A DNA stretch of 64,000 nt from UBA6215 sp964484255 (lineage in GTDB: Bacteria > Omnitrophota > Gorgyraeia > Pluralincolimonadales > Pluralincolimonadaceae). The stretch lies in NCBI GenBank assembly GCA_964484255.1, contig CAZAEH010000002.1, positions 32,517-96,516 of the forward strand, read 5' to 3'. The notes below the pieces were generated by a model. The model did not search any database. It saw nothing but the letters and a program-made list of their open reading frames with translations, and was not told the DNA's origin. This document shows positions 41,223 through 50,063 of the stretch, in pieces; positions within the stretch are counted from its first letter, which is position 1, and every line of letters begins with the position of its first letter. A program made the position numbers and the translations under genes.

Positions 41223-42305
41223 CTATTCCGCCTCCACCACCGAACGTATTATCCCTAATATCTTCGGCGCGTTCACCTGGAGAGAGTATTTCTCCAGGAC
41301 CGTCTTTCGCCCTTCACGTCCTATCCTGCCCCTCAAACCGGCATCGTTGATCAAGACCGATAATTTATCGACCCATTCTCCGGCATCCTTTGCCAGGAAA
41401 CCGTTGATCCCCTCGTCTATTATCACCCGGTTAGGACCGGCATCCGAGGCAATACAAGGGACCGCCACGCTCATGTACTGTATAGTCTTAAAACCCGTCT
41501 TCCCCGCGGTCCATTCATCATCAGGCAGCGGATAGACCCCGATATCCAGGGACTGGAACTCGACTATCTCATCCTCAAGGCTCCAGTCCTTGTAAATTAT
41601 CTCCACGCCGGGGATCTCGAAGACCTTGCGGAAGGCGCCTATCACTTTGACCCTGAAATCGAGCCCGCGGGCATGGAGTGCCGCAAAAACTTCTTTAAGT
41701 GATTCGAAATATTTGGCGGTGCTGTGGCTTCCTATCCAGCCGATCGTCAAGGGCCCAGGCGAAACGCCGTCCGAAGGTTTGAACCTGTCCGTATCGACGG
41801 ATGTATGTATTATAGTCACGTTCTTATTGAATTTCCGGGAATATTGCGCGAGGTGTTCGTTGCAGGTTATCACGTGCCTGCTCATGGATATTATGACGGG
41901 TATCTTCCACGGGCACTTCAGCCTTTTCAGGAAACTGTTGTTCTGGCTTGCGGCTCCGAGATATATAGCATCATCAAGGTCATATATTATCTTTTTGCCA
42001 ATTGCAGATAGCAGCCACTCCATTACTGGAGGCCCGAGCGGAAAGGCCTCAAGATGTATAAAAACGGCGTCACAGGTAACAGCCCTGAACAGGTCTATTA
42101 TCCTTCTCAGGACACCCGCGCAGAAATAGGCGCATTTCCTGGCGTACATGCCTTTTTTATACAATATCCTGTAAAATGAAGGGCTGATGAAAGGGCTCAC
42201 CAGGCATTCAATTCCCATGGATTTCAGGTAAGGGATATACTGCTCTACCCTGTACCTGCTGCTAGGGCCTTGCGTGGGATACGGCTCCAGGAATAATATC
42301 TTCAT
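41223..42305 (-). CDS. Family 4-like glycosyltransferase 2
   Basis: This 360-residue GT-B protein has ILFLEPYPTQGPSSRYRVEQ at the start (a pattern seen in glycan-locus transferases), YDLDDAIYLGAASQNN, TIGWIGSHSTAKYFESL, and a donor-site region IGVYPLPDDEWTAGKTGFK followed by QYMSVAVPCIASDAG. It ends next to asnB and begins with a 1-base TAATG overlap with the RmlD gene. Specificity is unknown. Confidence 0.85.
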   Translation of the reverse strand: MKILFLEPYPTQGPSSRYRVEQYIPYLKSMGIECLVSPFISPSFYRILYKKGMYARKCAYFCAGVLRRIIDLFRAVTCDAVFIHLEAFPLGPPVMEWLLSAIGKKIIYDLDDAIYLGAASQNNSFLKRLKCPWKIPVIISMSRHVITCNEHLAQYSRKFNKNVTIIHTSVDTDRFKPSDGVSPGPLTIGWIGSHSTAKYFESLKEVFAALHARGLDFRVKVIGAFRKVFEIPGVEIIYKDWSLEDEIVEFQSLDIGVYPLPDDEWTAGKTGFKTIQYMSVAVPCIASDAGPNRVIIDEGINGFLAKDAGEWVDKLSVLINDAGLRGRIGREGRKTVLEKYSLQVNAPKILGIIRSVVEAE

Positions 42306-43177
42306 TATATGTCTTTAAGGTATTCCTCTAGGGCTTCCTGCCAGGGACGGGCCCTGTCGAGCCCAAGTTTGGCCAGGTTATGGTTGAGCATAGCTTCAGA
42401 CTTTCCTCTTGGCGCAGGTAAAGGGAAAGCATCTGAAGTTACCGGCTTTATCTTGACGTCTTTTTTTCCCAGGAACTCCGCTATCTTGGCGGCTATATCA
42501 TAACGGGTGCATATCCCCTTATTGACGCAATGGTAAAGACCATACTTTCCGCTGCCGACGATGTCAACTATCCCGCGGGAGAAATCGGATGTGAACGTCG
42601 GACTGCCCGTCTTATCGGTAACAACGGATATTTCCGGCTTGGAGTTGAGCAGCTGGACTATCTTCCATACGAATTTCTTGTCCTTGTTATGTCCGCCTAT
42701 CATCCACCCGGCGCGGACTATGTAATATTTGCTCAAAAGGCTGCGTACCGCCTCTTCCCCCTTAAGCTTGCTCATGCCGTATATGCTTATAGGATTCGGT
42801 TTATCCGTTTCTATATAACCGCCCTCCTTCTCGCCGTCAAACACTGCGCCGGTACTTATATACACCATCGTCAGGTCGAGTTCCTTGCATATGGTTGCTA
42901 TGTTCTCGGTGCCTTGCCAGTTCGTATCATATGCGTGCTCGGGCTGTAACTCGCATTTATCGACATCAGTCTCAGCGGCAAGATGGAATATTATCTCTGG
43001 CCGGTGCTCCTTTACCACGGAAAGCATGCTGTTGACATGTCTGATGTCGCTTTTGATGATCCCGCCGTCTCCGTTTATATCTGTAGCTGACACATCATAA
43101 CCGGCCTTCCTTAGCAGCGGGCACAGCGCATCCGCCAACATACCATTGGCACCGGTGACAAGCACTTTCTTTGCCAT
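42305..43177 (-). CDS. rmlD: RmlD-like dTDP-4-dehydrorhamnose reductase
   Basis: This 290-residue short-chain reductase has KVLVTGANGMLADALCPLL, FHLAAETDVDKCELQPEHAY, YISTGAVFDGEKEGGYIETD and the catalytic NPISIYGMSKLKGE, then DKTGSPTFTSDF. These segments are characteristic of RmlD, the last step of dTDP-L-rhamnose synthesis. No rmlA, rmlB or rmlC is in the window, so the other steps are elsewhere or this acts on another 4-keto sugar. Two rhamnosyltransferase-like GT2 genes in the locus agree with a rhamnose role. Confidence 0.85.
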   Translation of the reverse strand: MAKKVLVTGANGMLADALCPLLRKAGYDVSATDINGDGGIIKSDIRHVNSMLSVVKEHRPEIIFHLAAETDVDKCELQPEHAYDTNWQGTENIATICKELDLTMVYISTGAVFDGEKEGGYIETDKPNPISIYGMSKLKGEEAVRSLLSKYYIVRAGWMIGGHNKDKKFVWKIVQLLNSKPEISVVTDKTGSPTFTSDFSRGIVDIVGSGKYGLYHCVNKGICTRYDIAAKIAEFLGKKDVKIKPVTSDAFPLPAPRGKSEAMLNHNLAKLGLDRARPWQEALEEYLKDI

Positions 43178-43181
43178 GCAT

Positions 43182-44414
43182 CTATTCCTTTCCCGTAATT
43201 GACAACCTGTTATATACCTCTTGGTACTTCTTTATGCCTGAATCCAGAGAAAACATCCTTTCAGCAGTTGAGCGGCAAAGCCGCGGGGTACTGCTATCCC
43301 CGGCAAGCTTTACGATTTCAAGCGCCGCTTTTTCATATTCCGCAACCGAGAAACCTTTAACCACTGCGCCGAGCGGACCGTCATTGACAATGGCAGCCGT
43401 ATCCCCTATACCGGAATTGATGACCATAGGAAGGCCGCACGCGAGATATTCCGCAAACTTTATGGGGCATGATGACCTCTTGGAAAGGACCGGCTTTATA
43501 AAGAACAGGCCCGCGTCGGCTGCGTTAAGATACATAGGCATCTCGTCGAAACCGGCAGAGACCGTAATTACATCATCTGGAGCAAGCCCGCGTTTGGCCG
43601 CAGAAGCGATTACCGTCTTGCGGTCACTGTGCGTCACGATAAGCAGACGCGCTCCCGGGATAACCCGTCTCGCGACAGTATAAAAATCGAGCATTTCATC
43701 AAGCATGTACCATGTTCCGAGAGACCCAGTATATATGAATACAAAGCTATCTACCAGGCCGGGCGCTACAGCTTCCCTAGCCTGGCGCTTATATTCAGGC
43801 CGGTAGGAGAACCTCCCCAGGTCCGCACAACAGGCTATGACATCTATCGGCGGCAACCGGCGCCTTCTCGGAAGGTAATTGCCTTCCGTCAGGAAGTTCT
43901 TTATGTTCTGCGTCAGGACAATGACCGAATCGGCTCCGACAAGCAACCTCCTTTCGATATATCCTGCCGTCCTGTACAGGAGACCTCCGCGCTTCCACAT
44001 TCCGCCGTCCGCATATTCCTCGGCCATCAATCCCCTTTCATCATATATGAATTTCTTTCGCGCAATCCGGGATATAAAAAAAGCCATTACTGCTGGGACC
44101 GTAGCTCTTGCGTGGATAACATCCACACCCCTGGAAACTGCCAGTCCGGTACCGTGGACAATGCCGCATATTATATCAAAAAATGTGGCCGGCAACGAAG
44201 GGCTCTTATGGTAACGCAACTTTATCCATTCGATACCCGCTTCATGCAATTCTCTCTCTATCTCAACCTGAACTTTCCTGTCAGCAGAAGATTTTTCAAA
44301 ACTCATGATAACACAATTTATCCCGTTTTTCGAGAGGCCCTTGAGATATGGGATGCCCTGGGACCTTATCAGGGGTTCGGTGGCCCCGTTATATGTTATA
44401 AATAAGGTTTTCAT
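43182..44414 (-). CDS. Family 4 glycosyltransferase 3
   Basis: This 410-residue GT-B protein begins KTLFITYNGATEPLIRSQGI, carries DVIHARATVPAVMAFFISRI in the acceptor domain, and SFVFIYTGSLGTWYMLDEML followed by KFAEYLACGLPMVINSGIGD in the donor domain. The ATG at 44414 overlaps the preceding stop as ATGA, so the longer reading from 44441 is rejected. The acceptor domain includes VYDERGLMAEEYADGG-like residues found in capsule enzymes. Specificity is unknown. Confidence 0.87.
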   Translation of the reverse strand: MKTLFITYNGATEPLIRSQGIPYLKGLSKNGINCVIMSFEKSSADRKVQVEIERELHEAGIEWIKLRYHKSPSLPATFFDIICGIVHGTGLAVSRGVDVIHARATVPAVMAFFISRIARKKFIYDERGLMAEEYADGGMWKRGGLLYRTAGYIERRLLVGADSVIVLTQNIKNFLTEGNYLPRRRRLPPIDVIACCADLGRFSYRPEYKRQAREAVAPGLVDSFVFIYTGSLGTWYMLDEMLDFYTVARRVIPGARLLIVTHSDRKTVIASAAKRGLAPDDVITVSAGFDEMPMYLNAADAGLFFIKPVLSKRSSCPIKFAEYLACGLPMVINSGIGDTAAIVNDGPLGAVVKGFSVAEYEKAALEIVKLAGDSSTPRLCRSTAERMFSLDSGIKKYQEVYNRLSITGKE

Positions 44415-45364
44415 CTGCCCAGCCTCGCCCCTAATCCCCATTTTACCTTCCTCATGGCCGCAGATACCCCGCGGCCTGTCAGGCTCCTTAGGAATGTATA
44501 GGCCAACAACGGATCGCTCAATAATGACAATGGCCGTGCTTTAAGGGCCATCATTAGGTTATGCCTGGCATCCTTCATCCTCCCTGCGGCATAATAATTC
44601 ACGGCTATTATAGTATAAAGGCCCGAATAGGCTTTTCCTTTTACGGATGACGCCTTCGGCGCAATGGAAGGGTTAGCGAAAACCAGGTGCATGGCGAGTT
44701 TCATGGACTTCTCCATCCTGACCGGGTCGATGGAAGATTTTCCGCCGTGGAACCTTACTTTAGCTGTAAAATTTCCGCTGAATACCAATTTCGAACAGGC
44801 CGCTATCCTGGTCCACATCTCCCAGTCCTCGGAACCCGAAAGATCCCTGACCTCACTGAACATCCCGGCATTTTCGAAGACCTGTCTCTTGACAAGCACG
44901 GATGAAGCATTGCACCCGCGCGAAGAAAAGCCTGAAATGATCTCCCTAAGCGGGTCTTCACCGAAAGTCGCCGCGGGCAATTTCCCGATGATCTTCCCGG
45001 TTTCATCCGTCATGTACGAACCCGAATAAGCAGCGCCCGCGCCGGGAACGCGCAAAAGCGTCTCAAGGCAGGATAACAAGTGGCCGGGAAACCACGAATC
45101 ATCCGAATCAAGGAACGCTATATACTCGCCCGTGGAATTCCTTATCCCGGTATTCCTTGCCGCGCCCCGCTCCCTGTTATCCTGGAGTATATACCTGACC
45201 CTGTCCCCGTAAGCGGAGACGATCTCTGCGGTGCCGTCGCGGGAACTGTCGTCAACAACTATGACCTCGACATCCCCGTGAGTCTGGGCAAGGGCGCTGT
45301 CTATGGCTTCCTTTATGTAAGCAGCCCTATTGTAAGTAGGTATCACTACGCTTATCTTTGCCAT
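44411..45364 (-). CDS. Family 2 glycosyltransferase 4
   Basis: This 317-residue GT-A enzyme has the standard ISVVIPTYNRAAYIKEAIDS start, VIVVDDSSRDGT, the DxD region YIAFLDSDDSWFPGH, and an RGAARNTGIRNSTGEY segment. The last 60 residues are basic and helical with RSLTGRGVSAAMRKVKWG. It lies between a GT4 gene and a large membrane protein gene. The donor is unknown. Confidence 0.88.
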   Translation of the reverse strand: MAKISVVIPTYNRAAYIKEAIDSALAQTHGDVEVIVVDDSSRDGTAEIVSAYGDRVRYILQDNRERGAARNTGIRNSTGEYIAFLDSDDSWFPGHLLSCLETLLRVPGAGAAYSGSYMTDETGKIIGKLPAATFGEDPLREIISGFSSRGCNASSVLVKRQVFENAGMFSEVRDLSGSEDWEMWTRIAACSKLVFSGNFTAKVRFHGGKSSIDPVRMEKSMKLAMHLVFANPSIAPKASSVKGKAYSGLYTIIAVNYYAAGRMKDARHNLMMALKARPLSLLSDPLLAYTFLRSLTGRGVSAAMRKVKWGLGARLGR

Positions 45365-45365
45365 A

Positions 45366-47096
45366 TCAATAGAACCCCCAGGTAGAGGCCACGCCTACAT
45401 GCCTGTTGCAGAAAAGGTTCTTCAGGTTGGCATACTTGCCGTCAAATAACCTGTCGGCTTCGGGGACCTCCACCCTTTCATAACCCAGTTTCCTGGACGA
45501 ATAAACCCACAGGTATACCGTTTTCCCGTCCGCCACGTCCGCAACCTTTTCCAGCGAATGCAACCTTATCTCCTTGTCCACAAACGCCCGGTAGTTTGCA
45601 TCGGAAGCGTAACGGGCCGGAGATATCACATAGAAAGCGAATGTCCCGGGGATTTCGCCGCGCTCTACGGGGTTCGAAGGCGAGAACGGCTCGGTTATGT
45701 TCCTCATGTCATATATATACTTACCGTACACCGGGCTTTTGAAAAAATTCTTTCCGTAATAATATTCGTTCAGGATATTCTGTTTCTCGTCGATAAGGCT
45801 GGCGATCTTGTCATCCGCAGCCATGTGTTCCCTAAGGAAGTATCCTGCCGCTTTAAGATAATTAGGCGTGCGGTTCCTTGCTGCCTTCATGGAATATATA
45901 TCCGATATTATCGGTACCGCGATCATGTAGCCGATAAATACCATACAAAAAGCGATACATAGGGGTTTCAGGACCCCTTGCCTGTCTATGCCACGGGCCA
46001 TGAAGAACATCTGGGCCGATCCTATGCTCATGAGGATCAGTAGCGGCAGAAGGGCCGAATTGGGCTCGAAGTTTATTATATAAGCATAGTAAAGAAACGG
46101 GAAGAGCAACAGCGGGGCTTTTCTTCTCCCCCTGGTGACAGTCAAGACATAGAAGACCGCCACCACGATAAATACCCACCATTCCCAGGTCTTATTGAAT
46201 ATCATGCTCGAGAGGGTATTGCCAAAAGCTGCAAACCTTGAAACCATAGGTGCTCCTATCCCCACCTTCTGGGATATCCACCCGAGAAGGCCCAGGTTGC
46301 TGTCTCCAATGCGCTTGTAAACGTAAAGATGCGCGGCGACGGCAAACCCGACCGGCAATATCACCATGAGGTTCGCAGCTCTCTTCACAAGGTATTCGCC
46401 GCAAGAACGGACAATCCCGTACCCGTCGCGCTTATAGGCAGCTGACCAGGCAAAGTAGGCATATAATGGCAGCTTTATTACATTGCCTGAAGCTGAATTC
46501 ACGAGGAGCATGAACAGCAAGAACAGCCGGAACCGGGAAGAAGGTCTCTTCCAGTCATAATAATACAGAGCCAGCAGCAACAGCCCTTCGTAAAAGGTGT
46601 TCGCCGGTATTATATAGAAATTTATTGAATGGTGTACAAACAGTGTCGACGACATAACCAGAAAGAACAATGCTATAATTTCACTATCATAAACTTTGTA
46701 AATTAAAAACGACATAATAAGCACGCCTGTGAACATAACGATGGCCTGCGCCATAATCATCCAAAATTCGTTCACGGGTATTCCAAACATGTCGTATAGC
46801 CCCGAATAGACATACCAGTGTGCAAAATCCAGAAGACCGTGAGTCCCGCTGCTTGCTGATTTTAAAAAATTGTCCAGTATGTGCGAAGTCCCACCTGAAG
46901 AAGAGATGCCGCGCGAAAAATCAAAATTAAGCACATCTAAGTAATGCAGGCGGATACCCCCAAAGGCGCCGGCAGAAGGTTCATTGTCAAACATATTAGG
47001 CATCTTGAACACAACAGAAGTAAAGTGCAAGGCAGCCAACACGGCCACAACGGCAAAAACAAAAAACGCCCTTTTAACGCACGCTGTCTTTATCAT
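45366..47096 (-). CDS. Large polytopic membrane protein, GT-C glycosyltransferase-like
   Basis: This 576-residue protein has about 10-11 hydrophobic segments, beginning with an N-terminal helix (AFFVFAVVAVLAALHF) followed by a long extracytoplasmic loop (residues about 32-105). The last 170 residues are soluble and outside the membrane. That layout fits GT-C enzymes that use polyprenyl-phosphate sugars, but I see no decisive motif. The gene directly upstream encodes a GtrB-like polyprenyl-phosphate glycosyltransferase and overlaps it by 23 bases, which supports a donor/transferase pair. The DNA between about 46600 and 47100 is visibly more AT-rich than the surroundings. Confidence 0.7.
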   Translation of the reverse strand: MIKTACVKRAFFVFAVVAVLAALHFTSVVFKMPNMFDNEPSAGAFGGIRLHYLDVLNFDFSRGISSSGGTSHILDNFLKSASSGTHGLLDFAHWYVYSGLYDMFGIPVNEFWMIMAQAIVMFTGVLIMSFLIYKVYDSEIIALFFLVMSSTLFVHHSINFYIIPANTFYEGLLLLALYYYDWKRPSSRFRLFLLFMLLVNSASGNVIKLPLYAYFAWSAAYKRDGYGIVRSCGEYLVKRAANLMVILPVGFAVAAHLYVYKRIGDSNLGLLGWISQKVGIGAPMVSRFAAFGNTLSSMIFNKTWEWWVFIVVAVFYVLTVTRGRRKAPLLLFPFLYYAYIINFEPNSALLPLLILMSIGSAQMFFMARGIDRQGVLKPLCIAFCMVFIGYMIAVPIISDIYSMKAARNRTPNYLKAAGYFLREHMAADDKIASLIDEKQNILNEYYYGKNFFKSPVYGKYIYDMRNITEPFSPSNPVERGEIPGTFAFYVISPARYASDANYRAFVDKEIRLHSLEKVADVADGKTVYLWVYSSRKLGYERVEVPEADRLFDGKYANLKNLFCNRHVGVASTWGFY

Positions 47097-48024
47097 TTAT
47101 CCCTATAAGGTCATTCACGAGATAAAGCGGCCTTCTTTGTGTTTCCGTATAAATCCTGCCGATATACTGTCCTATTATACCTATGGAAAGCAATTGAACT
47201 CCGCCCATCATTAATATCGTAATCATAAGAGAGGCATAACCGGGAAAAGATATTCCGCTCACGACAGTCTTGATAAAATAATACAGGATCATGGCGAAAC
47301 TGGCCAAAAATACCGTAAAACCGGTATACGTAACGAAAGCCAGCGGCTTGATGGAATAGCCTGTTACGATATCAACTGCCAATTTCAAAAGACCTGAAAG
47401 ATCATACTTTGACTGCCCCTTGTAGCGTAAATCCTCTTCGTAGTATACAACTGCGGATTTGAACCCGATCCACGATACGATACCCCTAAAAAACCGGATA
47501 TTTTCGTCAAACCTCAATATCGCATCAACCGCCTTCCTGTTAAGCAGTATGAATTCCGTCGAATCCTGCGGCAACCTGATCTCTATTATCCTGTTGATCA
47601 GCCTATAGAACAGTTTGGATACCACCACTTTATAAAATGATTCCGCCCTGCGTTGTTTTCTCAAGGCACAGACTACGTCGAAACCTTCTGCATATTTTGA
47701 TAAAAGCACGGGGATGAATTCCGGAGGCCTTTGAAGATCGGATTCCATGACAACTACAATATCCCCTTTCGCATACCTCAATCCTGCGCTTGTTGCTATC
47801 TCGTGTCCAAAGTTCCTCGACAAATCCACTATTTTAACGCGTGCATCTTTTCCGTGCAGGTTCTTCAATATATCCAGTGAACCGTCTATGCTGCCGTCAT
47901 TTACAAAAATCATCTCAAAGACATTTTTACACGAATCAAGCGTTTTTACTATCCTTTCATACAAATATTGCAGGTTATCCTGTTCGTTGTAAACGGGGAT
48001 AACTAAGGATATCAAACTATCCAT
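47074..48024 (-). CDS. Polyprenyl-phosphate glycosyltransferase, GtrB/ArnC-like
   Basis: This 316-residue GT2 protein has SLVIPVYNEQDNLQYLYERI, MIFVNDGSIDGS, the metal site VVVMESDLQRPPE (usual form DADLQDPP) and SKYDLSGLLKLAVDIV before two C-terminal membrane helices (around residues 230-250 and 262-290). That architecture belongs to GtrB, ArnC and DPM1-like enzymes that make undecaprenyl-phosphate-linked sugars. The first acidic residue of the DxD is glutamate here. It probably charges the donor for the GT-C-like protein encoded immediately downstream. Confidence 0.88.
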   Translation of the reverse strand: MDSLISLVIPVYNEQDNLQYLYERIVKTLDSCKNVFEMIFVNDGSIDGSLDILKNLHGKDARVKIVDLSRNFGHEIATSAGLRYAKGDIVVVMESDLQRPPEFIPVLLSKYAEGFDVVCALRKQRRAESFYKVVVSKLFYRLINRIIEIRLPQDSTEFILLNRKAVDAILRFDENIRFFRGIVSWIGFKSAVVYYEEDLRYKGQSKYDLSGLLKLAVDIVTGYSIKPLAFVTYTGFTVFLASFAMILYYFIKTVVSGISFPGYASLMITILMMGGVQLLSIGIIGQYIGRIYTETQRRPLYLVNDLIGINDKDSVR

Positions 48025-48025
48025 C

Positions 48026-49081
48026 TCATCTCCTCCTTAAAATCAATTCATTAAACTTCTTCTTGCCCAAAATGAAATACTGGAACGTTATATTCACGTC
48101 AAAAAACGGATACTTCACAGGCCCGGGACAATGCTCCTTGAACAGCTGCTGGACGGAATATCTCGCAGAAATGACCCTTGGCAGCATTATAATAAGTTCC
48201 CCGTAGGCCCACAATATAGCAAGAAAACGCATTTTTGCAGGCCTGTCCAGCAGGAAATAAACTACGTTCACGCAGTCCAAAATTATCCTCACCGGCATCC
48301 TGATAAGTAAATGTATAAAACTGTAGTTCTTTAACAGCAATATCAAGTTGTTCCTGTAATTCAGATGCAGTTTAAATATCTGCCTGTTCTTTATAGACCC
48401 CATCCCTTCGTGATATACCCTCGACCTTGGGACAAACAGAATACGATATGAGCATCTCCTTATTCTCCAGCAGAGATCTATCTCTTCCGCATACATAAAA
48501 AAAGCCGGATCAAAAAATCCAGTCTTTTTAAGAATATCTGTCCTTACCATAAAAGCTGCTCCCGAACACCAGTCCAATTCGGCATTATCATCGTATTGTC
48601 CGTTGTCAGATTCTATAGTGTCAAAAATCCTGCCCCTCATAAAAGGATAGCCGTATATATCTACGTAGCCCCCCGCCGCGCCCGCATATTCAAATCTTCC
48701 GGGATCCTGTATATTCAGTACCTTCGGCTGACAGGCCCCGACACCGGGGTTCTTCTCCATAACCTCAACCATGGGCTCCAGCCAGTTGCAGTCCACGATC
48801 GTGTCGTTGTTGAGCATCACGCAATACTTGCCCTCGGCTATCTTTAAGGCGATATTATTGCCTTCGGCATAACCCAGGTTCCTGCCGTTCTCTATAAGTA
48901 CCGCATTGGCCCGGCCTGAATACTTCTCCTTTATCCTCGCCGTGACCTCAGGCCCGGACCCGTTATCCACTATAAAGACCCGTATATTCGGATAGGTGGA
49001 CATAAGCACCGAGTCAACACATTTGATAAGGCGTTCGGACTCAAGGTAGCTGAGTACTATTATGTCTATCTCCGGCAACAT
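48026..49081 (-). CDS. Family 2 glycosyltransferase (rhamnosyltransferase-like) 5
   Basis: This 351-residue GT-A protein begins DIIVLSYLESERLIKCVDSV, has VFIVDNGSGPEV, NLGYAEGNNIALKIAEGKY, the metal-site variant VMLNNDTIVDCNW, and CSGAAFMVRTDILKKTGFFD. A hydrophobic segment near residue 285 (LIRMPVRIILDCVNVVYFLL) suggests membrane association. The ATG at 49081 gives the normal family start and leaves 10 bases after the deacetylase stop; the longer reading from 49186 is rejected. Its pattern is that of rhamnosyltransferases, which fits the RmlD gene downstream. Confidence 0.87.
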   Translation of the reverse strand: MLPEIDIIVLSYLESERLIKCVDSVLMSTYPNIRVFIVDNGSGPEVTARIKEKYSGRANAVLIENGRNLGYAEGNNIALKIAEGKYCVMLNNDTIVDCNWLEPMVEVMEKNPGVGACQPKVLNIQDPGRFEYAGAAGGYVDIYGYPFMRGRIFDTIESDNGQYDDNAELDWCSGAAFMVRTDILKKTGFFDPAFFMYAEEIDLCWRIRRCSYRILFVPRSRVYHEGMGSIKNRQIFKLHLNYRNNLILLLKNYSFIHLLIRMPVRIILDCVNVVYFLLDRPAKMRFLAILWAYGELIIMLPRVISARYSVQQLFKEHCPGPVKYPFFDVNITFQYFILGKKKFNELILRRR

Positions 49082-49091
49082 ATATATCCGC

Positions 49092-50063
49092 TCAACCCAG
49101 GAGGAACCTTGTATCGGTATGCTCTTCCATGATGATCCTCTTAAAAGTGAATATTCCTGGACCTGCCCTGTTATAACCGTGGACATTCAAGATGCAGGTG
49201 GAATACCCCGCCTTCCTGACCTCATCTACCAGGGTCCCGTTATAATCCAGCCGGCTCCCGAAAGGAAAAGCAAAATGCAGGCAGGCGGAGCCTGTATTCT
49301 CCTCGATATCCGCCTTGCTCTTTGTTATCTCCCTTACGGCTTCGGCCAATGGTATCCTCGCCAGGGACCTGTGTGTTACAGCGTGCGAACCTATTTCCAT
49401 GCCCGAGCCGGAAAGCTCTTTGATCTCTTCCCAGGACATACAACGGCCCATATCGGACCCGAGGCCCGGGGTTTTGCGCCTGAGAAAGGCCAATGCTTCA
49501 TCAATAACATGGAAATCCCTTGATTTCAGGTCATCGAAAACCCTGAAAGCAAAGGAAAGCCCGGATTCATTCGTGCGCCTTTGCTGCCTGTAATCACCTG
49601 CTTCTATACGTTCAACCTCTCCGCGCGATATCCGCTCTACGACCTCGTAATCCCACATGGGTATACCCTTGCCGGCATAGCCGGTCGGCACGAAAAAAGA
49701 AGCGCTGATACCCTTCTTCTTCAATAGAGGTAACACAGCGGAATAATTGTCCGAATAGGCATCATCAAAAGTCAGGGCAGCGATAACACCGCCGCCAGGC
49801 AAACCGCTCTCGCATTTCGCAGACGCCTCGGTCAGGGAAAGTATCTTCATGTTCCTGGATATGCTCTCGATCTGCTTCGAGAAAGTCCTTACTGAGACTG
49901 CCGTATTAAGCAGGTTATCCCCGGTCTCCGGCAGGACCCTATGATAAGCCAGCACTATAAGCTTGGGGAAGCGGTCGGTAAATTTATTTTTCGCATGATT
50001 GACCGCACGCTTTAACCCGTGGTAGTTTCTCCTGGCAAAATTCCGCAAGGTACTATTTAGCAT
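49092..50063 (-). CDS. Polysaccharide deacetylase
   Basis: This carbohydrate esterase 4 (NodB) protein has 323 residues and would remove N- or O-acetyl groups from glycan. Motif 1 is LTFDDAYSDNYS with the catalytic and metal aspartates, motif 2 is SHAVTHRSL with the two metal histidines, and a third segment reads FAFPFGSRLDYN. The basic N-terminus (NFARRNYHGLKRAVNHAKN) lacks a signal peptide, so it may act in the cytoplasm on lipid-linked intermediates. It overlaps the FemAB-like gene by 11 bases. Confidence 0.9.
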   Translation of the reverse strand: MLNSTLRNFARRNYHGLKRAVNHAKNKFTDRFPKLIVLAYHRVLPETGDNLLNTAVSVRTFSKQIESISRNMKILSLTEASAKCESGLPGGGVIAALTFDDAYSDNYSAVLPLLKKKGISASFFVPTGYAGKGIPMWDYEVVERISRGEVERIEAGDYRQQRRTNESGLSFAFRVFDDLKSRDFHVIDEALAFLRRKTPGLGSDMGRCMSWEEIKELSGSGMEIGSHAVTHRSLARIPLAEAVREITKSKADIEENTGSACLHFAFPFGSRLDYNGTLVDEVRKAGYSTCILNVHGYNRAGPGIFTFKRIIMEEHTDTRFLLG

